Shown here piece after piece: positions 1-6,226 of a DNA stretch of 7,287 nt (positions within the stretch are counted from its first letter, which is position 1; every line of letters begins with the position of its first letter). The stretch is taken from the NCBI GenBank assembly GCA_001873165.1, contig MNYO01000034.1:1-7287 (forward strand), given 5' to 3'. The notes beneath the pieces were generated by a model. That model ran no database searches. It saw only the letters and a list, made by a program, of their open reading frames with translations, and had not been told where the DNA came from. Source of the DNA: Candidatus Gracilibacteria bacterium CG2_30_37_12 (GTDB lineage: Bacteria; Patescibacteriota; Gracilibacteria; BD1-5; UBA2023). Made by a program: the position numbers and the translations under genes.

Positions 1-265
1 TTTCTAGTCTGTAGGATGGTTTTCCTTTTTCGTAATGGGTGGAAACGAGTTTCCGAAGTCAAAGAAATTCAAAATTCTCAGAAAAGTATTTCCAAAAATG
101 ACTTTCCTCAGGATCATCACAGTTACAAAATACGACCTTGTCTCGAAAATGGTCTTTGTAATGTCCAAGTTCTTTTTCGATATCAGAAAGTTGGGTGTAG
201 AATTCATCATTCTTATTAATTTTGGCTTTGTTTAAATTTTTATTTCAAGACTTCTTTTCAGACAT
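1..265 (-). CDS. EcoRI-type adenine-specific DNA methyltransferase, N-terminal part (3' end outside window)
   Basis: This is the first 88 residues of an N6-adenine DNA methylase of the EcoRI family, which uses SAM to methylate a short DNA site. The frame is open only if TGA is glycine (residues 7 and 69). It then reads KINKNDEFYTQLSDIEKEL, DKVVFCNCDDPEESHFWKYF and LGLRKLVSTHYEKGKPSYRLE, which I recognise as matching M.EcoRI (KSDEFYTQ..DIE.EL, DKVVYCNCDDP, LGLKKL). The second TGA falls exactly on the conserved Gly of LGLKKL. The ATG at 265-263 is the first in frame and begins MSEKKS; there is no Shine-Dalgarno, and a hairpin with a U-run directly precedes it. The catalytic domain lies beyond the left edge, so activity, target site and any partner nuclease cannot be judged. 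It is divergent from dinD. The family call is firm; the biological role (restriction-modification, orphan methylase or phage-derived) is open. Confidence 0.86.
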
Positions 266-292
266 AAAAAATGGCAATTAGTGATAATTGCC
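266..292 (-). terminator. Terminator-like hairpin immediately before the methyltransferase ATG
   Basis: GGCAATTA (292-285) and TAATTGCC (280-273) form a perfect 8-bp stem with a four-base loop, followed on the minus strand by ATTTTTT and then the ATG at 265. The position is what an attenuator controlling the methylase would show. Its first two G's (292-291) are also the last two bases of helix P1, so leader folding and this hairpin compete at the junction. The stem is fairly weak. Translation blocking is an alternative to termination. Confidence 0.45.
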
Positions 293-456
293 GAGATATT
301 TTTTTTGGTATTGTGGTAAACAAAAAGGGCGATCTATATACGCCTCGGGATTGTTTACCACAACGAGATCCTTTCGCACACTTTTCAACAAAATGGGCTG
401 GCGACATAAATCGCCCACTATTGTGTTGAATTAGTATACAAAAGAATTACGAAAAA

Positions 457-476
457 TCTCGGTTGTGGTACCGAGA
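457..476 (-). repeat. Hairpin TCTCGGT/ACCGAGA followed by T5 on the minus strand
   Basis: Seven perfectly paired bases (476-470 with 463-457) enclose a six-base loop, and TTTTT follows on the minus strand (456-452). It could be an early terminator, or an operator overlapping the start site of the methylase leader. Its 3' arm is the same sequence that forms helix P1, so the structures are mutually exclusive. Confidence 0.4.
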
Positions 477-503
477 CTATATGGATTTCCTTATGAATTG
501 CAA
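476..503 (-). promoter_or_regulatory. Putative promoter for the methyltransferase leader
   Basis: On the minus strand, TTGCAA (503-498) and TATAGT (481-476) are separated by 16 bases, resembling sigma-70 -35 and -10 boxes. Initiation about 7 bases downstream would start the RNA near 470, at the first strand of the P1 / competing helix. This fits the proposed leader but was found by eye only. Confidence 0.42.
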
Positions 504-561
504 ACTTGAAATAAATGATTTTATCAATGTTTTACAAAAAACATAAATTCTTGTAAAGATA

Positions 562-590
562 TTTTGCTATTATGGAGATTTCTATATAAT
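562..590 (+). promoter_or_regulatory. Putative dinD promoter
   Basis: A perfect -10 box TATAAT lies at 585-590, 31 bases before the dinD ATG, giving a leader of roughly 25 nt. The best-spaced -35 candidate (TTTTGC, 562-567, 17-base spacer) is poor. I see no E. coli-type (CTG-N10-CAG) or Gram-positive-type (GAAC-N4-GTTC) LexA box in 480-621, so SOS control cannot be claimed. Confidence 0.5.
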
Positions 591-621
591 CAATGAAAGA
601 TTATTCGTAATTATTCTATCT

Positions 622-1437
622 ATGACCCAATCAATCTTCGAATCCATTAAACACACAAACAAAGACCGATGAGAGTATTGGTCCGCTCGTGAACTTGCAC
701 TAGTACTTTGATATAAGCAATGGAGAAACTTTGAAAATGTCATTTGAAAAGCGATTGACTCATGTAAAACCGCTTGAAATAGGATTTCCTATCACTTTGC
801 TGAGGTCAGCAAACCAATCATGAGTGGGAAATGAGGTACGCAGTTCGTGGTAGATTATGAACTTTCTCGATATGCATGCTCGATCATAGCACAAAATGGA
901 GATCCCAAAAAAGAACCTATTGCTCTGGCACAGATGTACTTCGCAAGTCAGACTCGCAAACAAGAGCTCTTCCAAGAATATCTCGCTGACAAACAGCGAC
1001 TCGGGGAGCGTATTAAATACTCCGAGACAGACAAAGAACTCTCTGGTACACTCTATAACAAATGACTGAAATCTCCGCAGATTGCGACCGTAAAGGCGAA
1101 ATGACAGAAAGTATTTTATAATGCGAGTCCAGAGGTTATTCGCAAAAAATATGGTATCTCCGAGAAGAAACCCATTGTTGATCGAGCTCCAGATATCCTT
1201 ATAACCGCTCAATCTCTCGCGAACCAAATGACTGCAATGAATGTCGATAAAAATGCAAATCTCTCGACTGAAAATACTATCACACGAGAACATATGATCA
1301 ATAATCAGTCAGTCAGAAAAACACTCATAGAACGATGAATTATTCCAGAATCACTTTCACCTGCTCCAGATACCAAGAAACTTCCAAAAAAGATTCAACA
1401 ATACGAAGATGGACTTTGAGGAGGATTGTTAGAATAG
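622..1437 (+). CDS. dinD: DNA damage-inducible protein D (DinD), BRO-N domain family
   Basis: This 271-residue frame holds with TGA read as glycine at nine codons (residues 17, 30, 42, 52, 71, 148, 161, 239, 266). It ends at TAG 1435-1437. The N-terminal half has the BRO-N/DinD signature: [20 protein letters not shown] (18-37), then [14 protein letters not shown] (82-95) and [12 protein letters not shown] (105-116), matching E. coli DinD (QWSARQL..LLGY, LSRYACYLVVQNGDP, TYFAIQTRRQEL). The C-terminal half resembles the DinD-specific region: [20 protein letters not shown], then a PES / P..KK.. tail. The length is close to E. coli DinD. In E. coli the protein belongs to the SOS regulon and antagonises RecA filaments; applying that here is inference. 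The start is the first in-frame ATG, 31 bases after a TATAAT, without a Shine-Dalgarno. Half of its glycines are TGA, unlike the genes to the right. It is divergent from the methylase and convergent with comEC. Confidence 0.92.
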
Positions 1438-1479
1438 ATAAGCCAGAAAAATGATTTCTACTAGCAATTAAGCCACAAG

Positions 1480-1520
1480 ACCTTTTTCCCGATGTCAGGA
1501 AAAAGGTTATTTCTCTTCCT
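1480..1520 (+). terminator. Terminator between convergent dinD and comEC
   Basis: ACCTTTTTCC (1480-1489) and GGAAAAAGGT (1498-1507) form a perfect 10-bp stem with an eight-base loop, followed on the plus strand by a T-rich tail (TATTTCTCTT). It lies 42 bases after the dinD stop, and its last base is part of the comEC TAA. On the minus strand the hairpin follows the comEC stop directly but lacks a clear T-run, so termination there would be weaker. Confidence 0.65.
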
Positions 1521-2988
1521 CCCCTCGAAAATACATTACCAGAAACACGACCACCAGAAAATACCCGATTTCAAAGACATACTTATAGACTCAGAAATCC
1601 ACAGGCAGTACCGAGAACGAGAGTCCGCCAAACCATGCGACCATCTGCAGGATATAGGAAAGTCCGAGCCAGGTTGGAAATCCTATAAGGACGCCAAGAT
1701 ATGGGAAGGATAATCCCACTACTATACTCAAGAATCCACCGAGCATCACGAGAGGAATGAGTGGGACAACTGCGACATTGGCGAGTGGCGAAACAAGGGA
1801 GATTTGTCCAAAGTTAATCATGAGAATCGGGAGAGTGAAAACCATTGCTGCAAAACACATAGCAAGTGCTTCTCTGAGCCCAAACCACCTCGGGAGAAAC
1901 CCAAATATTTTATTGAAAAAATCCCCAAAGAAAAGGAGTCCGAAAACAGCGAGGAATGAGAGATGAAAACTCACATCATAATTCAAAACCAGTGGATCTA
2001 TTACCACAAATCCCACCGCAACTGCGATGAGCAGAGAAAAGGCTCGTATTTTCTGACCAGATAAGAAAATACTGTAGGCGATGAGACCAAAAACACTGGC
2101 TCGCAGAACTGATATCTGTGGACCAACCAACAAAGTGAAAAATCCTACACAGATAATCGCCAATGAAAGTCTCATAAAGATGGGAAATGATCGAAATAGA
2201 AACGAGAGAAATATGAGAATAATCGTGATATTGAAACCACTGACTGCGATAATATGAGTCAGTCCAGAATTATTGAAATTTTTCTTAGTCTCTGTCGAAA
2301 GATTGGCGCGTTCGCCAATAAGGATTCCTTCCAAGAGCTTTCCACTTTCTCCAGGGTAAATATCCTCCTCTATGATAGAGAGAAATTTATAGCGAGTATT
2401 ACGGACAAAAAGAGATAAAACAGAAGATTTTTCCTGTCCAATAACGGTAGGAAAGGAAACTTTTGTAGTGACATACATGTCACTCAAGAGCAGATATGTG
2501 CGATAATTGAATACTTCATTATTTATCGGGAGACTCAATTTCCCCGTAAAAGAAATAATCTGGTCAATTTCTCTCCCCCGACTATCGGGAAAAGTCACAA
2601 GAATACCTGTTTTTTCAGGAAATGTTTTTGCCCCAATAGTCAAATTTCTGAAGATATATCTCGCTCCTGTATTATTTTCAGAAACTTTTTCTGTCAGAGT
2701 TCCATGAAGCGGAACTTCCCTAGTGAAAAATACTGTTTCTTGCTCCAAATATTGAGTCGTACTTTTTATCTCAGAAAACCTCTCTGTACTCAAGAAACAT
2801 CCCACTCAGAAAAATGCGATAAAAAAGAGAATAAGAAAAAAATGCGAACGGAAAAAATAAAGAATCTGAATAGATAGAATTCAGATAAATAAAACAAGAA
2901 AAAGAGTATTTTCCCGAAAAATATTCGTCAAAAAAATCCCCGAAACAACACCAGTTGAGCCGAGGAAAAAGAGAATCTGATCGTGAAT
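1507..2988 (-). CDS. comEC: ComEC/Rec2-type competence membrane channel, without metallo-beta-lactamase domain
   Basis: ComEC forms the inner-membrane channel that takes up single-stranded DNA in natural transformation. With TGA as Gly (codons 2883-2881, 2808-2806, 1593-1591) one frame runs to TAA 1509-1507, about 493 residues. Order: two or three hydrophobic segments at the N-terminus (residues about 5-60); an extracytoplasmic OB-like/DUF4131 region (about 85-180; REVPLHGTLTEKV, FTGKLSLPINNEVFNYRTYL); then the Competence domain with LLEGILIGERANLS, SGLTHIIAVSGFN (about 242-254) and many membrane helices. The usual C-terminal hydrolase domain is absent, as in shorter ComEC proteins. The start is uncertain: the frame opens after TAG 3036-3034 but holds no ATG. 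I placed it at ATT 2988 to keep the first membrane segment. TTG 2931 and GTG 2805 are alternatives, GTG looking like an internal artefact that follows a TGA glycine. A TATAAT at 3007-3002 precedes it. Confidence 0.9.
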
Positions 2989-3001
2989 GCGGAGATCTTT
3001 T

Positions 3002-3031
3002 ATTATACAATGATAATGATAATAAATTCAC
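3002..3031 (-). promoter_or_regulatory. Possible comEC promoter
   Basis: On the minus strand TATAAT (3007-3002) is a perfect -10 box; the only -35 candidate is weak (GTGAAT, 3031-3026, 18-base spacer). Initiation near 2995 would leave almost no leader before an ATT start at 2988, or about 64 nt before TTG 2931. Confidence 0.35.
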
Positions 3032-3044
3032 TTCTATATACTAT

Positions 3045-3155
3045 AAATTGATTTAATTTTATTTAGAATGAAACGAAGATTATCTGAATCCCGATCCGCC
3101 AAAATGGCGGATGGTTGAGTTTCTAAGTAAATGAAAAATAAAATTAAATCAATTT
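3045..3155. repeat. 111-bp element bounded by perfect 20-bp inverted repeats, with a central hairpin
   Basis: Bases 3045-3064 (AAATTGATTTAATTTTATTT) are the exact reverse complement of 3136-3155. Between them a GC-richer hairpin, ATCCGCCA (3094-3101) / TGGCGGAT (3105-3112), stands out. No open frame fits inside. It begins one base after the lgt stop and ends upstream of comEC. It could be a miniature inverted-repeat mobile element, or a large hairpin that terminates or stabilises lgt mRNA. I found no clear target-site duplication, so mobility is inference. Confidence 0.7.
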
Positions 3156-3156
3156 C

Positions 3157-3927
3157 TTACGCTTCCTCTTTATAGATCTTATAGAGACCACGTGCACCAA
3201 TTCCAAACATCACTACGGATCCTATTTGATTCAGATTAAAGAAAAGATATACTTTAAAAAGGTCCGTTCCTCCCGTATAAAACTCAGCACTAAAGAGGAG
3301 AATAGCAAAAAGCAACATTCCCATATATCCTACCAATCCCTCGATTTTCGTGAATTTTCGAACCAGGTAGAGACAGAAGAAAAGAACAAATGATATGAAA
3401 GAATAGAGTGGGGCGAGCGGAAACATCGGGGAAGTATAGGGAGTATTACTCACATCACTATTTGACGCGATTCCCATAAAAGAATCGGTTGGTTTTCCAT
3501 AAATCTGCCCACCGAAAAATGCTCCGATAAATCCGATAATCGCGGCGAAAAAGAAGGCAAGAACGATAGCATCTATATATTTCCGAGAAGAGATTTTGAA
3601 TCGCTTGAGTTGAAAAAGAAGCACAATCATAAACCCGAGAATCCCTCCCATGAGCGAGAAATTATAATCTGACATAAAGAAAAATTTCAAAATCCCCTGA
3701 CTCCAGAGAAACTGAAAATCTCGCCATTCAGCGATAATGTAGAAAAAACGAGAAAATACGAATATAGAAAGGAAGAACCAGAGAACATTTCCAAGGAAGA
3801 AGTTTGCATTGATTCCAAATTTTTCAGAAAGCTTATGTAGTATAAAGAAAAAGAGGACAAATGAAACAGAGAGCGAGAGTCCGAAGACATAAATTGTAAT
3901 TCCGAGAACTTCTATTTGTGGATACAT
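3157..3927 (-). CDS. lgt: Lgt-like prolipoprotein diacylglyceryl transferase family membrane protein, key residues substituted
   Basis: Lgt transfers diacylglycerol from phosphatidylglycerol to the lipobox cysteine of prolipoproteins. This 256-residue protein has about seven hydrophobic segments and the family's landmarks in order: MYPQIEVLGITIYVFGL at the start, FSRFFYIIAEW (58-68, matching GGRIGYVLFY), NFSLMGGILG (89-98, matching SFHGG.IG), IGFIGAFFGGQIYGKPTD (131-148, matching GRLGNFINGELWGR), PLAPLYS (170-176, matching HPSQLYE) and NLNQIGS (231-237). Length fits the family. Against E. coli Lgt, as I recall it, the residues reported as important are replaced: H103 by Met93, R143 by Phe133, N146 by Ala136. 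Either this is a strongly divergent enzyme or a family member with another role. It contains no TGA codons. It lies 68 bases after rny with a terminator between. The ATG has no Shine-Dalgarno. Fold family is likely; enzymatic function is doubtful. Confidence 0.78.
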   Translation of the reverse strand: MYPQIEVLGITIYVFGLSLSVSFVLFFFILHKLSEKFGINANFFLGNVLWFFLSIFVFSRFFYIIAEWRDFQFLWSQGILKFFFMSDYNFSLMGGILGFMIVLLFQLKRFKISSRKYIDAIVLAFFFAAIIGFIGAFFGGQIYGKPTDSFMGIASNSDVSNTPYTSPMFPLAPLYSFISFVLFFCLYLVRKFTKIEGLVGYMGMLLFAILLFSAEFYTGGTDLFKVYLFFNLNQIGSVVMFGIGARGLYKIYKEEA

Positions 3928-3942
3928 AACTTAAAATTAAAA

Positions 3943-3984
3943 CTAAAAGAGATAAAGACCAGTCTTTATTATATGACTGGTCTT
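3943..3984 (-). terminator. Terminator after rny
   Basis: On the minus strand AAGACCAGTC (3984-3975) pairs perfectly with GACTGGTCTT (3964-3955) around a ten-base AT loop, followed by the T-rich stretch TATCTCTTTT. It lies 11 bases past the rny stop and before the lgt ATG, so rny is probably transcribed separately from lgt. The loop also contains TATAAT, but without a matching -35 box. Confidence 0.7.
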
Positions 3985-3995
3985 GTAAGAATATA

Positions 3996-5528
3996 TTATC
4001 GTGCGTATTCTATCACGCGTTTCTCTCGAATGAGATTCACTTTTACTTCCCCAGGATAGGAAAGATTTGCCTCGATAGAACCAGCGATTTCTCCTGCAAG
4101 TTTCTCTGCTTCATAATCAGAAACAGTATCTGCATCGACAAATACACGAACTTCTCGACCAGCAGAAAGAGCATATGCCTTGGAAACTCCAGAGAAGCTC
4201 ATAGCGATATTTTCCATTTCCTGAATACGTTTAATATAATCTTCCGCATTCATTCGACGAGCTCCAGGACGAACCGCACTAATAGCATCGGCAATCTGAA
4301 CGATTTTTGTTTCTATACAAATCTGTGGAACCGCGTCATGGTGTCCTTCTATAATATTAATAAGGTTCTCAGAAAGTCCATATTTTCGAGCAATTTTTCC
4401 TCCGATTTCTGGATGTGTCCCTTCGATATCATGATCGAGCGCTTTCCCAAGATCATGGAGTAATCCTCATTTCAGAGCCAATTGCGAATCTGCTCCGATC
4501 TGTTTTGCAATCGCTTCAGCGATATACGCAACTTCTTTCGAGTGAATCAAGATATTTTGTCCATAACTTGTTCGAAATCGAAGTTTTCCAATAAGTGGAA
4601 TAATCTCATCAAGTATTCCTGTAATTCCCATTTCATTCAATGCTTTTTCGCCAAGTTCATAGATAACCTTATCAGCATCTTGTTGATTCTGTTCTACAAT
4701 TTCTTCAATACGAGCTGGCTGAATGCGTTTGTCTTCAATAAGTTGTTCGAGTGACTTCTTGGCGATATACCGTCGAAAGAGGTCGAAGCTAGAAATAAAT
4801 ACGGTATCTGGACTATCATCAATAATAAGAGAAACTCCCGTTGCACGCTCAAATGCGATAATATTTCGTCCTTCCTTTCCGATAAGCTTTCCTTTTATAT
4901 CATCATTCTCAAGGTGAATAAGGGTTTGTGTCATCTCCGCAGTCACATCTCCAGAGTATTGCTGAATGGATTTAATCAAAATCTCACGAGAAAGTTCTTT
5001 TTCTCGGACACGAAGTTCGACTTTTTTCTTCTCGATAACCGCCATTATATCCTTCTCATACATTTCTTCTGTATTTTTAAGTAGAAGCTCTTTCGCTTCT
5101 TCCATACTGAGCTTTGCAATCTCTGAAAGTTTCCCTTGAAGTTCTCTTTTTGTTTCCTCCATACTCGTTCGAGTTTTCTCTATCTCATCTTCTTTTTCCC
5201 TCAAAAGAGTTTGTTTTTTATCCACTTCTTCAAGTTTTTGTTCAATACGCTCTTCTTTTTGAATAATTTTTGTTTCAATTTCTTCTGCTTTTTTGGTTTT
5301 TTCGCGTATTTCCATTTTCTCTTCTTCTATACGTTTTCGTTCTTCTGCTGCCTGATTCTTTGCTTCTGTTATGAGAATTCTTACTTCTTCTTGTCCAGAT
5401 ATTAGGAGCTTATTGAGTCGTTCTTGTTCTTGTCATTCTTGTTTTTTACTAAAAAATGTAAAAAGAAAATACACGAGAATACCAGAAACAATAGCACCAG
5501 CAAAGATGCTTATTAAAATAGCCTGCAT
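3996..5528 (-). CDS. rny: Ribonuclease Y
   Basis: RNase Y is the membrane-anchored endoribonuclease that starts mRNA decay in many bacteria. The 510-residue frame (B. subtilis RNase Y is 520) needs TGA as Gly at residues 32 and 354. Layout: a membrane segment (about 3-25, ILISIFAGAIVSGILVYFLF), a long charged coiled coil (about 30-190), a KH domain with GKLIGKEGRN (213-222) and VSLIIDDSPDTVFISSFDLF, then the HD domain with HSKEVAYIAEAIA (His329) and GGLLHDLGKALDHD, where His358-Asp359 form the metal-binding HD pair. It ends with the family tail GVSKAYALSAGREVRVFV and a C-terminal IEYAR. The second TGA is the Gly next to the HD pair, at or beside a conserved position, and the 4467-4469 'stop' would remove the catalytic site under the standard code. 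The ATG at 5528 starts just before the membrane segment; no Shine-Dalgarno is visible. It is divergent from the superoxide reductase gene and followed by its own terminator. Confidence 0.97.
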
Positions 5529-5742
5529 ATAATTGATTGATAGATAGATAAAATAGAACTTTGCATAAAAAAGTTTTTTCTCTATACTCTTAAGAGAAAA
5601 TACTTATTTATAGTAGAATAATGTCGGAAATTTAGATGAGATTTTGAAAGAAAATATACTTTTCTTTACGCAGTACTATAAGAAAAAATAGAAAAAGTCA
5701 ATTTTCACCCTCTATAGCTTCCTTAAATTTTCATATACTTTT
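5529..5742. other. Divergent intergenic region between rny and the superoxide reductase gene
   Basis: These 214 AT-rich bases must hold promoters for both divergent genes, but I see no convincing -35/-10 pair on either strand. Two AT-rich inverted repeats stand out: TTTTCTCT (5576-5583) with AGAGAAAA (5593-5600), which includes the palindrome CTCTTAAGAG (5588-5597), and AAAGAAAA (5647-5654) with TTTTCTTT (5660-5667). Either could be an operator, or chance in such AT-rich DNA. No small open frame looks coding. Confidence 0.4.
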
Positions 5743-6201
5743 ATGCAAAAATATACTTGTACTGCCTGCTCTTATATTTATAATCCTTTTATAGGAGAGG
5801 AAAATATTCCTTCTGGAACCGCTTTTGAAAATCTATCTGAATCTTGGAATTGTCCCCATTGTGGAGAAGAAAAAGAAGGCTTTATAGAAACTCCTGTCAA
5901 TATTCAAGAAGTGTCTCATTTAAGAAATATAACCGAACAGGAAGCAAGTCATATTCCTTTCTACAAAGAACAGGGAGATTCCATTATTGTTCAAATAGGA
6001 ACAGTGGATAATCCTCATGAGATAGAAGAAAATCATTTCATCGAATATGTGTGACTCTTTGAATCGGATGGAACAATCATCGAACTTACACTCCAACCAG
6101 AGGAAGATACTGTCACTTTTGAAAATCCTGGATATGATGAATATGAAGTTCGATTGAGCTGTAATATTCATGGGGTTTGGAGAGGGGTGAAGATAGAATA
6201 A
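5743..6201 (+). CDS. Rubredoxin-superoxide reductase (desulfoferrodoxin-like) fusion protein
   Basis: This 152-residue protein should reduce superoxide to hydrogen peroxide, with its own rubredoxin domain passing in the electron. Residues 4-47 are a rubredoxin: two Cys pairs, C6-x2-C9 and C37-P-H-C40-G, with the typical YIYNP and W35. Residues about 64-152 form a superoxide reductase domain, with the iron ligands expected of the family visible as His70 (SHIP), His92, His98 (NHFIEYV), Cys140 and His143 (CNIHGVW); the 6- and 3-residue spacings match desulfoferrodoxin. The conserved Lys just before the first ligand His (Glu-Lys-His in D. vulgaris) is Ser here. TGA at residue 104 is Gly; if read as stop, Cys140 and His143 are lost. 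It ends at TAA 6199-6201. The ATG follows an AT-rich stretch without a Shine-Dalgarno. A [2Fe-2S] protein lies downstream on the same strand, 217 bases away. It is probably cytoplasmic, as no signal peptide is visible. Confidence 0.92.
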
Positions 6202-6226
6202 TCCCTGTGTAATGTTTCAATCCCAT

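Larger units (their letters stand above)
266..476 (-). ncRNA. Candidate structured leader RNA of the methyltransferase (three-way junction, riboswitch/attenuator-like)
   Basis: Read on the minus strand, this gene-free stretch folds by eye into nested helices. P1 pairs 462-452 with 302-291 (11 pairs, one bulge at 298). Inside it, P2 pairs TTCAACA (430-424) with TGTTGAA (390-384), and further in GGCGA (415-411) with TCGCC (404-400). P3 is a perfect 13-bp stem, 363-351 with 323-311, capped by a second short stem (345-341 with 331-327). After P1 comes a terminator-like hairpin (292-273) and a U-run ending at the ATG. A promoter-like pair at 503-476 would start the transcript near 470. An alternative 13-pair helix (469-456 with 369-357, one bulged C) excludes both P1 and P3. 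The pairings are seen directly; that they form in RNA and regulate the methylase is inference. I recognise no known RNA family. The inverted repeats could instead be protein-binding sites or part of a mobile element. Confidence 0.5.

Noticed and set aside
16..235. Plus-strand open frames at the left edge as genes
   Set aside because: They overlap the methylase on the other strand, whose translation matches a known family; these have no recognisable content.
266..480. tRNA, tmRNA or CRISPR array in the structured intergenic region
   Set aside because: There is no GGTTCGAATC-type T-loop, no CCA-end acceptor geometry, and no regularly spaced direct repeats.
480..621. LexA/SOS box in front of dinD
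   Set aside because: No CTG-N10-CAG or GAAC-N4-GTTC match was found by eye.
760..1293. Minus-strand open frame of 177 codons as a gene
   Set aside because: It is antisense to the recognisable DinD coding frame and shows no family motif.
622..1437. dinD as a pseudogene broken by nine stop codons
   Set aside because: All nine are TGA, no TAA or TAG occurs before 1435, and the first conserved ones fall at family glycines. Table 25 gives an intact gene.
2771..3031. GTG-started frame at 3031 as the comEC N-terminus or a separate gene
   Set aside because: It is in another frame; the comEC frame itself gives hydrophobic segments continuous with the conserved part.
4254..4469. rny as two separate genes
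   Set aside because: Translation through TGA 4469-4467 gives the continuous HD-domain sequence GGLLHDLGKALDHD and onward to the normal C-terminus.
5734..5739. TATACT as the -10 box of the superoxide reductase gene
   Set aside because: It ends only three bases before the ATG, so initiation would fall inside the gene, and no -35 box is present.
1..6201. In-frame TGA as selenocysteine codons
   Set aside because: They align with glycine rather than cysteine positions, are numerous, and have no SECIS-like hairpin directly downstream.
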